This document shows positions 9,628 through 19,395 of a DNA stretch of 64,000 nt, in pieces. Below the pieces are notes generated by a model that was not told the DNA's origin, did no database searches, and saw only the letters and a list, made by a program, of their open reading frames with translations. The stretch is from an uncultured Bacteroides sp. (lineage in GTDB: Bacteria; Bacteroidota; Bacteroidia; Bacteroidales; Bacteroidaceae), in NCBI RefSeq assembly GCF_900547205.1, contig NZ_URFY01000014.1, positions 21,944-85,943 of the forward strand, written 5' to 3'. A program made the position numbers and the translations under genes. The first letter of the stretch is position 1. Each line of letters starts with the position of its first letter.

Positions 9628-10464
9628 TTATTCGATTGTTACCTTTGTTATCTTCACGTCTTCTTCGGGGCGGTCGCTACGGTCTGTCTTCACCTGCTGA
9701 ATTTTATCCACCACGTCCAAACCTTCCACTACTTCGCCGAATACGGTGTATTCACCATCCAAGTGCGGAGTTCCGCCTACGGTAGTATAGGCTTCTATCT
9801 GCTCCGGAGTGAAATGGAAGTCCGGCTCTTTGGCAGCCATTTCCTGTGCTTGTGCAAAGAGTTTCTCCTGCAAATCATAAAGTCCGTCTTCGTCGTTCGA
9901 CTTACGCATCTTATAGATTTCTTTCATATGCTTCTGCGCAAGTGTATTGAAGATAACATTCACTCTGTTCTCGTTCATCTGGCTTTCCATGTTCAGCAAA
10001 GTAGAGTCATTGTATACCTTGCCCGTCACGATATAGAACTGGCAACCGGAAGATTCCTTCTTCGGGTTCACATTATCTCCCTGGCGTGCAGCCGACAACG
10101 CCCCTTTCTTATGGAAATATTTCGGGTATACGAACTCCGCAGGAACCGTATAGCCCACATCTCCGGCACCCAGCATCTTTCCCTTAGGCGCATTCTTCGA
10201 GTCGGGGTCGCCTGCCTGAATCATAAAGTCCTTGATGACACGATGAAACAATGTGCCTTCATAGGTTCCTTCTTTCACCAACTTGATGAAATTATCACGA
10301 TGCTTCGGTGTCTCATCATACAACTTTACTGTAATATCTCCGGCAGTTGTTTCAATCTTTACCAACGTTTCTTTATCCATGTCTCCTTCTTTTTTTGTAC
10401 CTGTCTTGCACGATGTCAATCCGCAAAACGATATAGTTAATAGTATTAATAGAACCTTTTTCAT
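9628..10464 (-). CDS. Cyclophilin-type peptidyl-prolyl isomerase, lipoprotein, with a large insertion
   Basis: A 278-residue protein with a lipoprotein signal (MKKVLLILLTISFCGLTSC, lipid Cys19), so it should be anchored in the periplasm or at the surface. The cyclophilin fold is clear from KLYDETPKHRDNFIKLV, GTLFHRVIKDFMIQAGDP, SGCQFYIVTGK and YTVFGEVVEGLDVVDKI. Between GCQFYIVTGK and the closing strands lies an extra segment of roughly 70 residues (about 155-230). It is rich in charged residues and predicted helical, and ordinary cyclophilins lack it. The gene is first in the operon with M16 peptidase, MATE and hybrid kinase and is divergent from the sigma-54 regulator. It should catalyse cis/trans proline isomerisation during folding of exported proteins; the insertion may be a chaperone-like or partner-binding arm (inference). 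Confidence 0.93.
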   Translation of the reverse strand: MKKVLLILLTISFCGLTSCKTGTKKEGDMDKETLVKIETTAGDITVKLYDETPKHRDNFIKLVKEGTYEGTLFHRVIKDFMIQAGDPDSKNAPKGKMLGAGDVGYTVPAEFVYPKYFHKKGALSAARQGDNVNPKKESSGCQFYIVTGKVYNDSTLLNMESQMNENRVNVIFNTLAQKHMKEIYKMRKSNDEDGLYDLQEKLFAQAQEMAAKEPDFHFTPEQIEAYTTVGGTPHLDGEYTVFGEVVEGLDVVDKIQQVKTDRSDRPEEDVKITKVTIE

Positions 10465-10489
10465 AACGCTTTTATTTAATTTAAGTTTG

Positions 10490-10497
10490 CAAATATA
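10490..10497 (-). promoter_or_regulatory. Putative Bacteroides -7 element for the cyclophilin operon
   Basis: TATATTTG on the minus strand matches the Bacteroides primary-sigma -7 consensus TAnnTTTG and lies about 25 bases before the cyclophilin start. No convincing -33 TTTG is seen at the expected 19-21 base spacing, so confidence is moderate. Confidence 0.5.
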
Positions 10498-10518
10498 CCA
10501 CTTTCACCTAAATCCTCT

Positions 10519-10526
10519 TACCTTTG
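10519..10526 (+). promoter_or_regulatory. Putative Bacteroides -7 element for the response regulator
   Basis: TACCTTTG matches TAnnTTTG and lies 28 bases before the regulator ATG. It is back-to-back with the cyclophilin promoter, so the two divergent genes share a control region of about 90 bases. No clear -33 element is seen. Confidence 0.5.
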
Positions 10527-10554
10527 TGACTTAAAAGAATCAAAACTTGACATA

Positions 10555-11934
10555 ATGAGGTCCATATTAATCGTTGAAGATGATATAACTTTTGGAATGA
10601 TGCTAAAAACGTGGTTAGGCAAAAAAGGGTTTGAAGTGTCGTCTGTAAGTACAATTGCACGTGCACGGAAGCACATCGAAAGCCAAAACACCGATTTGGT
10701 ATTATCGGATTTACGCTTACCCGACCACGATGGTATCGACCTCCTGAAATGGATGAACGAACAGGGATTGAACATTCCTCTGATTATAATGACCGGCTAC
10801 GCGGATATTCAATCGGCCGTGCAGGCGATGAAACTCGGAGCTAAAGATTATATTGCCAAACCAGTGAATCCGGAAGAACTGCTGAAGAAAATCTCCGAAG
10901 CACTGCAAGCCGAAGGAACACCTGCTGCGCAGCCCTCCGCAAAAAGTCCTTCTACTTCTTCTAAAAAAGCTCCATCCACCCCCTCCAAGGATAATACAGG
11001 AACTCATAGCGCCTATCTGGAAGGAGAAAGCGATGCTGCCAAACAGCTTTACAACTACGTAGGCCTGGTAGCTCCTACCAATATGTCTGTTCTTATCAAC
11101 GGCTCCAGCGGAACGGGGAAAGAGTATGTGGCACACCGCATCCACCAACTCAGCAAGCGAAACGATAAACCGTTTATTGCCGTAGATTGCGGTTCTATTC
11201 CGAAAGAACTGGCGGCTTCCGAGTTTTTCGGCCATATCAAAGGCTCTTTCACCGGAGCACTGAATGATAAAACGGGGGCTTTCGTTGCTGCCAACGGCGG
11301 GACTATCTTTCTGGATGAAATAGGGAATCTCAGTTATGAGGTGCAGATACAGTTGCTTCGTGCCTTGCAGGAGAGAAAGATTCGTCCGGTGGGTTCTACT
11401 CAAGAGATATCCGTTGATATCCGTTTGGTATCCGCCACCAATGAGAATCTGGAACAGGCCATCGAAAAGGGTACATTCCGCGAAGATCTCTTCCACCGTA
11501 TCAATGAGTTTACCCTACGAATGCCCGACCTGAAAGAACGGAAAGAGGATATCTTACTCTTCGCCAACTTCTTCCTCGACCAGGCCAACAGGGAATTGGA
11601 TAAACATCTCATCGGCTTTGATCCTAAAGCTTCTCAGGCATTGCTCAATTATCATTGGCCGGGCAACCTCCGCCAGATGAAGAATATTGTGAAAAGAGCG
11701 ACTTTGCTGGCTCAAGGTAATTTCATCACACTATTTGAACTGGGAACCGAACTGCTCGAGACTCATGTATCTTGCGCTACGAGCATGGCGCTTCGCAATG
11801 AGGATACGGAGAAAGAACATATTCTGGAAGCATTGCGCCAAACCGGAAATAACAAGAGCAAAGCTGCGCAACTACTCAATATCGACCGGAAAACGCTATA
11901 CAATAAACTGAAGCTCTACAATATTGATTTGTAA
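10555..11934 (+). CDS. Sigma-54-dependent response regulator (NtrC family), no adjacent kinase
   Basis: A 459-residue, three-domain activator. The REC domain (1-120) has its acidic pocket at IVEDD and phospho-acceptor Asp52 in LVLSDLRLPD. A Ser/Thr/Lys/Pro-rich linker (about 122-150) follows. The AAA+ domain has Walker A GSSGTGKE (183-190), the sigma-54-contacting loop GSFTGA (230-235; a Ser replaces the usual second Ala of GAFTGA) and Walker B GGTIFLDEIGN (about 246-256). The C-terminal Fis-type helix-turn-helix is at about 420-458 (NNKSKAAQLLNIDRKTLYNK). It should bind enhancer sites and drive RNA polymerase-RpoN open-complex formation when phosphorylated. No histidine kinase gene is next to it; the nearest is the HPt-ending hybrid kinase 3.5 kb away. 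Its targets are unknown; one sigma-54-type promoter occurs in this window at 26170. Confidence 0.95.
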   Translation: MRSILIVEDDITFGMMLKTWLGKKGFEVSSVSTIARARKHIESQNTDLVLSDLRLPDHDGIDLLKWMNEQGLNIPLIIMTGYADIQSAVQAMKLGAKDYIAKPVNPEELLKKISEALQAEGTPAAQPSAKSPSTSSKKAPSTPSKDNTGTHSAYLEGESDAAKQLYNYVGLVAPTNMSVLINGSSGTGKEYVAHRIHQLSKRNDKPFIAVDCGSIPKELAASEFFGHIKGSFTGALNDKTGAFVAANGGTIFLDEIGNLSYEVQIQLLRALQERKIRPVGSTQEISVDIRLVSATNENLEQAIEKGTFREDLFHRINEFTLRMPDLKERKEDILLFANFFLDQANRELDKHLIGFDPKASQALLNYHWPGNLRQMKNIVKRATLLAQGNFITLFELGTELLETHVSCATSMALRNEDTEKEHILEALRQTGNNKSKAAQLLNIDRKTLYNKLKLYNIDL

Positions 11935-11935
11935 A

Positions 11936-14900
11936 CTACGCATTCATATATTTGGAAGGAGAAACACCGAATTGCTCCGTGAAATGTTTGCGTAATGTAC
12001 GTGTATCAGAATAGCCTACCATTTCAGATATCTCTTGAATAGAATACCTGTTTTCCAGAATCAATGACGCCGCCTTGCTGATGCGTATGCTGCGAATCAT
12101 ATCTATGACGGATTTCTCACTGCGTTGCTTTACCTTGCGATAGAGCGTAGGTTGACTCATGTTTAGTTGTTCTGCCAGCATCTTTACATTGAAGTCTTCG
12201 TTGGAGAGATTGACCTCTATTATATGGATGAGCTGTTGCAGGAAAGCATCCTCTTTCGCTCCCTCTTCCGAATCCTGTTTCAACATCAACGCCTTAGTAT
12301 AGATTCGTTTCAACCGCTCGCGCTGTTGAATCAGATTCTCGACTTTTGCCTTTAGAATCTCCGGATTGAATGGCTTCATCATATAATCGTCTGCACCGCT
12401 ATTGGCTCCTTGCAGCATATCAGCATCTTCGGCTTTTGCAGTCAGCATTAGAATAGGGATATGTGCCGTTTCCTGTTGCGCACGTATCTCCCGACAACAG
12501 GTAAAGCCGTCTTTTACAGGCATCATCACATCCGAAATTACCAAATCGGGCAATTGCTCTTTTGCCACACGCACTCCTTCTTCGCCATTACCGGCTTCGT
12601 ATACTGTGTATTTAGAGAAAAATAGACTCCGAATGTATTGGCGTACATCTTCGTTATCTTCGATTATCAGTAAAGTCTTCTTAGTCAGCTTTTCTTGTGT
12701 TCCATCTTCTTCTAGGGAGAGAAACAAATCGGGCTTCATCTCAGCTTCTTTCTTCGCACTCTTCTTCGGGCTACTTATCAGTTCGTAAGTATCTTGTGCA
12801 AAATGGTCCTTCCCTTCAGGGATATACAACACAAACGTACTTCCATCGCCCGGCAAGCTTTCCAATGTTACCAAACCGTGGTGCAAGTCCATCGTATTCT
12901 TTACTATATGCAATCCTATGCCTATCTTCGTCGATATTTCAGGTACATTCTCTCCTGTTATGAACGACTCAAAGATGTGTTTCTGCATATCCTTCGGTAT
13001 ACCTGTGCCCGTATCCGAAACGGCTATCTGACAATAGCCCTGTTCGTCTTTAACGATATGAGAAACCGAAAGCAAGATGCTGCCTCCCGAAGATGTATAC
13101 TTAAAGGCATTTGAAAGCAGGTTTTGCACGGCAGAGAAAATCTTGTTATCATCTACCCAATACATAAGTCTTCCTTCGGGCAGGTTAACTTCAAAGTGTA
13201 TACCTCTAATCTCCGACATCTGATGAAATGGTTCCGACACATTCTTTATCAATTGCACTAAGTCGGTTTCAATCAACTGGAGTTTTATCATCCCTGCCTC
13301 TATTTTCTGTACATAAAGCAAATGATCAGCCAAGGTATGCAATAGGGTGGCATTCTTAAACATCACCTGAAGTTTCTTATAAGAATCGGCTAACGGATTA
13401 CTCTGCTTCATCAATTCCTGCAATGGCGCAAGTATCAAAGTCAAAGGTGTACGCAGTTCGTGGGCGACACCCGTGAAGAAGTTCTCTCGTTCCATACGTA
13501 TCTGTCGTTCTTTCTCACGTTCCAGATTTACAGTCAGCAGCTCATGCTTCATCTGCATCTCGCTTTCCAAACGCTTCTGACGTATTCTTATCAGTCGGAT
13601 GCAATAGGCTATTCCTGCCAATACCAGCATGATGATGAGAATACGGAATGCCAGCGTATTGCTCCAATGAGGAAGTATGACTATCTTCAAAGAAGTTACG
13701 GGACCCGTCTGCCCATCCGGGTAGATGTTCTTTACTTCAAATACGTAATCTCCTGCAGATAAATTGGTATAGGACGCTTTTTCCCCTTCATCAGATATCA
13801 GCCAATGCTCCTGATAAGGTAGGAGTCGGTAATTGTATTTCTGTTGTTCGTTTGAATAAGACAGGTTATTGAACACTAAAGAGAAGTCGCGGTTATCGTT
13901 ATTCAATATCACCCAGTCTGTATACGAAACCATTTTGTCGAGCACAATCTGCCCATTTATCTTTTCCCCTATCTCGACCGAACGGTTATCAACCTCTATA
14001 CCGGTAATCAATACTCGTTCATTATTGGGATAGGCCTCTATCTCATCCGGGTTAAAGTAAGTCAAACTCTGGTTATTGCCAAAAAACAAAATGTTATTGC
14101 TGAATAAGGCAGAACGGTTACTCCCTGCAATATAGTAATTATAGAAAAGGTGTTGATGACGACTGTAACGTGATATTCCCGAATTGCTGCCTAGCCAAAT
14201 ACGCCCTTTACTATCTTCTGCGATACACCCGATAAAGTTACTGCACAGTCCATTGCCGGTAGTATAAAACTCACGAATAGCATCCAGATGGGGCGGAAGA
14301 ATGGCAAATCCATCAATATAGCCAATATATAGATTACCATCCGAAGAAGTCAATAGTGAACGTACTGAATGGTATTCGATATTTGCTCTCTGTTCGTAAC
14401 CACCCTTTGCCGTTATATCTCCTGTAGCAGATTCTACAACCTTACAGACTCCCTGATTACTCGTTCCCAGCCATATCGTTCCATCTTTTGTTCCGGCAAT
14501 GGCTCGTATAAAGAGAGGTTCTTTCTCATTTAAGCATTGTTCCACAGGTAATTTTACGCATGTCCCTGTTTGGAGAAGATATAATAGCAAACCATCTTCC
14601 GTGCCTATCCAAAGCCGCTTTTTCTTATCTATATGCAAAGACCACACAGGTGACTTGTTAACGCCTCCATTTATCAATAAAGCCTGCATAGAAAATCTTC
14701 CGGTTTCACTATTATACACCGTCAACGTGCCATCCCGATTTCCGAACCAAAGATTGCCTACAGAATCTTTCAGCGCACACAGTACCGTTTCTTTCAAATC
14801 TCCTTTATATGTTTCCGCTTTAGAAAAGGTGAGCTTTTTCCCCTTAACATATGGCATATCACTTCGCATTATCCCCTTATGAAAGGTTGCCAACCATACA

Positions 14901-16030
14901 TATCGATTGTCATCCATGAGTATGCTGCATACTTCATTATGCCTGTCCTGATAGTAGCGATTATAAAACTGTGACCTCAAATCCGAATACATCACTCCAC
15001 CACCATTGGTACCTATCCATAGCACACCATTCGGATCATAATAGGCGGAAATCATCCTCGTTTCAAGATTCCGGTGAATTTGCGTATTTGAATAGTTATA
15101 TATTTCCGAAGTTAGCTCTTCCGGGTTTTCCTCATCTGGCATTAGTAAAGTATAACCGCTCCATGTAGCAGCCAGATAGCAATTGTTTCCGATATATATT
15201 GTTTCATAAACATCGGTATGAGATAATAGATTTTCCTTTCCCGGTCCACCATAGGATATGCGCTCGACAAGTCCTGTACGCGTATGATATCGGATTAGTC
15301 CTCTGGCAAGCGTTGAAACCCATACTATCCCTTGCCTACTTAAGATTGAAGTTATTTGTAACGGCTGTCCACCATCCAACACAATCTTTTGGCATCTACC
15401 CGAAGCATTCGGTTGGAATAGAAATAAATCGCCTTTATTTGTTGTCAGCCATAACCCTTTATTATATTCTTCGTCATAACACACTGAGTTGAATACACTG
15501 CCATCATCAGGCAATAAGTTGTATTCTTTTTGCAGGCTTATACAAATTACAGATGTTTTCCTCTCTTGTTCTGTTTGCTCTTCCCACTGGCATACTAGCA
15601 ATTTATTACCCGATATACCCCAGAATGAAGATTCATCAATGGGCAATATATGATTAAAGATAAGACTCACCGCATTATTATCAGAATGCAAGGGAATGAA
15701 AGCTTCCAGCCGTCGATTGAAAACATGAAAAGTACCATTGGATATAACTCCCAAATAATCATTTGACAATCGCACGACATCAGAATTGGGAATGTAACCT
15801 TCTGCCGGTTTGAAGTTCCTGATGGTTTTGCCGTCATAACGGCTTAATCCATTATTCGTTCCAAACCACATAAATCCGTCATCATCTTTATATATAGAGG
15901 TTATTGTGTTATCAGCCAATCCATCTTGCATCGTCAATAAACGAATATCCTTATCAAAAAAAGCATGAATAAGAGTTATTGGGCAACTACTAACGATAAG
16001 TATAAGAAGAATTAGATTTAAGTGCTTCAT
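11936..16030 (-). CDS. Hybrid two-component system regulator (HTCS) of the PUL
   Basis: A 1,364-residue one-protein two-component system. An N-terminal signal segment is followed by a periplasmic double beta-propeller (to about 680) with repeated units such as DDDGFMWFGTNNGLSRYDG, KKRLWIGTEDGLLLY and KGRIWLGSNSGISRY. A Y_Y_Y Ig-like domain (about 700-785) comes next, then a TM helix (near 800) and HisKA with FFTGVAHELRTPLTL (His about 854). HATPase_c has LLSNAFKYTSSGG and DTGTGIP. REC has LVISDVMMPVKDG (Asp about 1166), and the C-terminus is an AraC-type DNA-binding domain (about 1271-1361). Family knowledge: HTCSs bind a glycan breakdown product directly in the periplasm and activate the adjacent susC operon. 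The frame extends 17 codons further upstream, but the start chosen, MKHLNLILLILIVSS, gives a proper signal sequence. It is divergent from susC and converges with the sigma-54 regulator with one base between stop codons. Confidence 0.95.
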   Translation of the reverse strand: MKHLNLILLILIVSSCPITLIHAFFDKDIRLLTMQDGLADNTITSIYKDDDGFMWFGTNNGLSRYDGKTIRNFKPAEGYIPNSDVVRLSNDYLGVISNGTFHVFNRRLEAFIPLHSDNNAVSLIFNHILPIDESSFWGISGNKLLVCQWEEQTEQERKTSVICISLQKEYNLLPDDGSVFNSVCYDEEYNKGLWLTTNKGDLFLFQPNASGRCQKIVLDGGQPLQITSILSRQGIVWVSTLARGLIRYHTRTGLVERISYGGPGKENLLSHTDVYETIYIGNNCYLAATWSGYTLLMPDEENPEELTSEIYNYSNTQIHRNLETRMISAYYDPNGVLWIGTNGGGVMYSDLRSQFYNRYYQDRHNEVCSILMDDNRYVWLATFHKGIMRSDMPYVKGKKLTFSKAETYKGDLKETVLCALKDSVGNLWFGNRDGTLTVYNSETGRFSMQALLINGGVNKSPVWSLHIDKKKRLWIGTEDGLLLYLLQTGTCVKLPVEQCLNEKEPLFIRAIAGTKDGTIWLGTSNQGVCKVVESATGDITAKGGYEQRANIEYHSVRSLLTSSDGNLYIGYIDGFAILPPHLDAIREFYTTGNGLCSNFIGCIAEDSKGRIWLGSNSGISRYSRHQHLFYNYYIAGSNRSALFSNNILFFGNNQSLTYFNPDEIEAYPNNERVLITGIEVDNRSVEIGEKINGQIVLDKMVSYTDWVILNNDNRDFSLVFNNLSYSNEQQKYNYRLLPYQEHWLISDEGEKASYTNLSAGDYVFEVKNIYPDGQTGPVTSLKIVILPHWSNTLAFRILIIMLVLAGIAYCIRLIRIRQKRLESEMQMKHELLTVNLEREKERQIRMERENFFTGVAHELRTPLTLILAPLQELMKQSNPLADSYKKLQVMFKNATLLHTLADHLLYVQKIEAGMIKLQLIETDLVQLIKNVSEPFHQMSEIRGIHFEVNLPEGRLMYWVDDNKIFSAVQNLLSNAFKYTSSGGSILLSVSHIVKDEQGYCQIAVSDTGTGIPKDMQKHIFESFITGENVPEISTKIGIGLHIVKNTMDLHHGLVTLESLPGDGSTFVLYIPEGKDHFAQDTYELISSPKKSAKKEAEMKPDLFLSLEEDGTQEKLTKKTLLIIEDNEDVRQYIRSLFFSKYTVYEAGNGEEGVRVAKEQLPDLVISDVMMPVKDGFTCCREIRAQQETAHIPILMLTAKAEDADMLQGANSGADDYMMKPFNPEILKAKVENLIQQRERLKRIYTKALMLKQDSEEGAKEDAFLQQLIHIIEVNLSNEDFNVKMLAEQLNMSQPTLYRKVKQRSEKSVIDMIRSIRISKAASLILENRYSIQEISEMVGYSDTRTLRKHFTEQFGVSPSKYMNA

Positions 16031-16162
16031 TACGTTTTGTTTTACTGCAAATAAACGCAAATCTTTCCTAATGCACAACAATAGTTATAAAGAAATAATG
16101 TTTGAATTAAACATGTATGCTAAATGAAAAGAACGTGCATATCCTGAAAGCTTCCAACCGGA

Positions 16163-16170
16163 TACTTTTG
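16163..16170 (+). promoter_or_regulatory. Putative -7 element of the susC operon
   Basis: TACTTTTG matches TAnnTTTG and lies 39 bases before the susC ATG. The upstream 130 bases between it and the HTCS gene are the likely place for the HTCS operator. A weak -33 region fits an activator-dependent promoter (inference). Confidence 0.55.
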
Positions 16171-16209
16171 CAGTATAAAAACCATATGTTTAACTTTAAA
16201 TAAAATGCA

Positions 16210-19200
16210 ATGAGAAAACTTAAATCATTACTCATCATGTTATTGCTCAGCATCAGTTTTGTGTATGCACAGCAAATCAACATTAATGGTACGGTTACAG
16301 ACAAAAAGCTCAATGAGCCTATTATCGGTGCCAGCGTGATAGTAAAAGGGAGTACCAATGGTACTATTACTGACTTTGATGGCAAATTCACCATTCCCAA
16401 TGTTCCAATAGGAAGTACGCTGGTTGTATCTTATATAGGATACCAGACTAAAGAGATTAAGATAACTGCTGAAAAGCAATACTCTATCACTTTGGATGAA
16501 GATACTCAGACATTGGATGAAGTGGTAGTAGTAGGATTTGGTACGCAAAGGAAAGCAAACCTGACAGACGCCGTCGCAACCGTAGATACAAAAATGCTGG
16601 ATTCACGTCCGGTTACTAACTTAGGACAATCCCTGCAAGGTACAGTTCCCGGTTTAAATCTCTCCGTAGGTAGCCGTGGTGGTGAATTGGGACAAGCACT
16701 GGATATCAATATACGTGGTACCGGTACTATATCACAGGGGTCCAACGCCGCAACTTTGGTTTTGATTGATGGTATCGAGGGAAATATGAACAACCTGAAT
16801 CCCGATGACGTAGAATCTATTTCTGTCTTGAAAGATGCTGCATCCAGTTCCATTTACGGTTCTCGTGCAGCTTTTGGTGTTATCCTGATTACAACTAAAA
16901 AGGGGAAAGCAGGAAGGGTTAATGTTACTTATTCAGGAAACGCCCGTTACTACGGCCCCAACCACTTACCTGACTTGATGAACTCTTGGCAGTTTGCCAA
17001 CTATTTCAATGAAGGTAATGCCAACCAAGGCGCTGCTAATCCTATTTTTGACGAAGATACAATGGATCGTATCCAGAAATACATGAATGGAGAGATTAAC
17101 ACCAGCACTATTGCCAATTCTAATGGCAATTGGCAATTTCATGAGAAAGCTAATGATAATGTGAATTGGTATAAAAAACAGTATAAATGGTCGTGGACCC
17201 ACGAACACAACTTGAATATAAGCGGTGGTACTGACAAGAGCCAGTACTATGTTTCTACCAATTATTTAAACCAAGATGGTAATTTGCGTTATGGCGATGA
17301 CACTTATGACCGTATTTCGACAAATGCAAAATTCAATGCTCAACCTTACAAATGGCTGGACCTCGAAGTAAACACCAAATATGTACATACCAACCTCGAC
17401 AATCCGTTCTATACAGATCTGGATGGTCTGCTCTATCATGATATTGTACGTATGTGGCCTACTATGCCGTTTGAAGATCCCAACGGACATTATATGCGCA
17501 ACGGTAAATTGGCACAGTTGACCAATGGCAGCCGTTCTAAAACAAGTAACGACAATGTTTACCTACAAGGTCAATTGGTATTCCACCCAATGAAAGGCTG
17601 GAACATCTATGCCAATGTCGGCTTGCGTCTCATCAGTCAGTTTAAGAAACAGAATTTGAATAAGGTATATGAATATGATGTGGCTAATGAGCCTTTACTA
17701 CTCTCTTATGGATCGAGCTACACGGCAGGACAAACCGGTGCTATGCAACATTGGACTAATGCCAATCATCTGACTTCCAGCTTATATACCGACTATTCAT
17801 TCTCTGTCGACCAGCATATGTTTAAAGTAATGGCTGGTGTGAATACAGAAAAATACAACAATCGTTATTTGTCAGTGAAACGTATGGATCTGATATCCGA
17901 AAATGTACCGGAAATCGGTGCAGCTACCGGTGATGACGTAATCAATGAAGCCAGTGCATATTCATGGGCAACAGCAGGTTTCTTCGGCCGTCTCAACTAT
18001 GATTACTCCAACAAATATTTCTTTGCAGCCAATCTGCGCTACGATGGTTCTTCTCGTTTCCTCCGTAAAGACCGTTGGGGAATGTTCGGTTCCTTCTCTT
18101 TAGGTTGGAATATAGCAGCAGAAGAATTCTTCCCTGTTGACAAAGATATTATCAACCAGATAAAACCGCGTTTCTCATGGGGTACACTAGGTAATCAAAA
18201 CACTAAATCATATTATCCGATGTTTTTACTTCAATCGGTTAGTGCAAATGGTGGAAGTTGGCTGATGGGAGATTCAAAACCCGCAGTAGCAGGTGTTCCC
18301 GGCACTATAAGCAGTTCATTGACTTGGGAAACAGTTAAGTCGCTGAATGTCGGATTCGATTTAGGTATGCTCCGCAATCGTCTGACTGTAAACTTCGACT
18401 ACTTCGTACGTAAGACGCTTGATATGGTGGGACCTGCTTCAGAGATAGCTGGTATTTATGGAACCGGTATGCCTCAAACAAACAATACAAACCTTCGCAC
18501 AAAAGGTTGGGAATTGGCAGTTGCATGGCGTGACAAAGTAGGACAAGTTAATTACAACGTTGGTTTCAACATTGCTGATTCAAGATCTTTTGTAGACAAA
18601 TATCCAAATGCCGACAAATCTCTCAATACTTATTATGAAGGACAGGAATTGGGTGAGATTTGGGGATATGAAACTCATGGTATCGCTAAGAGCCAGACAG
18701 AAATGGACGAATGGATTGCCAAGAACAATCCATCATGGGGTTCAGGTTGGGGTGAAGGTGACATCATGTACACTGATTTGAACAATGACAACGTAATTAA
18801 TGAAGGAGCCAACACATTAGATGATCCGGGTGACCGTAAGATTATCGGTAACTCAACTCCACGCTTCCGCTTTGGTGTCAACTTGGGATTGGAATGGAAA
18901 GGACTAGATTTCAGTATGTTCTGGCAAGGTGTAGCCAAACGCGATTTAGCTTTGACAGGTGCAATGTTCTGGGGACTTTCTGGTGGCGAATGGCAATCAA
19001 CAGGTCTTAAAGAGCATCTGGACTATTATCGCCCGGAAAACACAACGTCCGTGTTCGGTCCTAACACTGATGCCTATTTCCCCAGAATCTATATGGGTAA
19101 AGATATGAATCAGAAAACACAAACCCGTTATCTGCAAAACGGAGCATATGCACGTTTAAAGAATATTCAGGTAGGATATACATTACCCAAACAAGTAATC

Positions 19201-19380
19201 AACAAACTATGTATGCAGAACCTGCGCGTATTTGTCAGTGCAGAGAATGTATTGACCATTACAAGTTTGTCTAGCGGATTTGACCCTGAAACAACGTATT
19301 CCGTTTATGGAGAACAGTTCTCAGGTAAGACTTATCCTCTACAGACTACAATTTCATTCGGTATTAATGCAACATTCTAA
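16210..19380 (+). CDS. SusC-like TonB-dependent outer-membrane transporter
   Basis: A 1,056-residue protein with a signal peptide (cleavage likely after VYA, near residue 20). A carboxypeptidase-D-like regulatory domain (about 23-95: INGTVTDKKLNEPIIGASV, YIGYQTKEIKI) and the TonB-box-like stretch TLDEVVVVGFGTQ follow. The plug domain (about 115-230: SLQGTVPGLNLS, VLKDAASSSIYGSRAA) comes next, then a long beta-barrel ending in the aromatic-terminal TTISFGINATF. It imports oligosaccharides through the outer membrane with TonB energy, the SusD partner acting as its lid. It is the first gene of the PUL operon, 15 bases ahead of susD. There is no extra N-terminal STN domain, so it is not wired to an anti-sigma factor; control is more likely by the divergent HTCS. 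Confidence 0.97.
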   Translation: MRKLKSLLIMLLLSISFVYAQQININGTVTDKKLNEPIIGASVIVKGSTNGTITDFDGKFTIPNVPIGSTLVVSYIGYQTKEIKITAEKQYSITLDEDTQTLDEVVVVGFGTQRKANLTDAVATVDTKMLDSRPVTNLGQSLQGTVPGLNLSVGSRGGELGQALDINIRGTGTISQGSNAATLVLIDGIEGNMNNLNPDDVESISVLKDAASSSIYGSRAAFGVILITTKKGKAGRVNVTYSGNARYYGPNHLPDLMNSWQFANYFNEGNANQGAANPIFDEDTMDRIQKYMNGEINTSTIANSNGNWQFHEKANDNVNWYKKQYKWSWTHEHNLNISGGTDKSQYYVSTNYLNQDGNLRYGDDTYDRISTNAKFNAQPYKWLDLEVNTKYVHTNLDNPFYTDLDGLLYHDIVRMWPTMPFEDPNGHYMRNGKLAQLTNGSRSKTSNDNVYLQGQLVFHPMKGWNIYANVGLRLISQFKKQNLNKVYEYDVANEPLLLSYGSSYTAGQTGAMQHWTNANHLTSSLYTDYSFSVDQHMFKVMAGVNTEKYNNRYLSVKRMDLISENVPEIGAATGDDVINEASAYSWATAGFFGRLNYDYSNKYFFAANLRYDGSSRFLRKDRWGMFGSFSLGWNIAAEEFFPVDKDIINQIKPRFSWGTLGNQNTKSYYPMFLLQSVSANGGSWLMGDSKPAVAGVPGTISSSLTWETVKSLNVGFDLGMLRNRLTVNFDYFVRKTLDMVGPASEIAGIYGTGMPQTNNTNLRTKGWELAVAWRDKVGQVNYNVGFNIADSRSFVDKYPNADKSLNTYYEGQELGEIWGYETHGIAKSQTEMDEWIAKNNPSWGSGWGEGDIMYTDLNNDNVINEGANTLDDPGDRKIIGNSTPRFRFGVNLGLEWKGLDFSMFWQGVAKRDLALTGAMFWGLSGGEWQSTGLKEHLDYYRPENTTSVFGPNTDAYFPRIYMGKDMNQKTQTRYLQNGAYARLKNIQVGYTLPKQVINKLCMQNLRVFVSAENVLTITSLSSGFDPETTYSVYGEQFSGKTYPLQTTISFGINATF

Positions 19381-19395
19381 ACTATCAGAACATAT

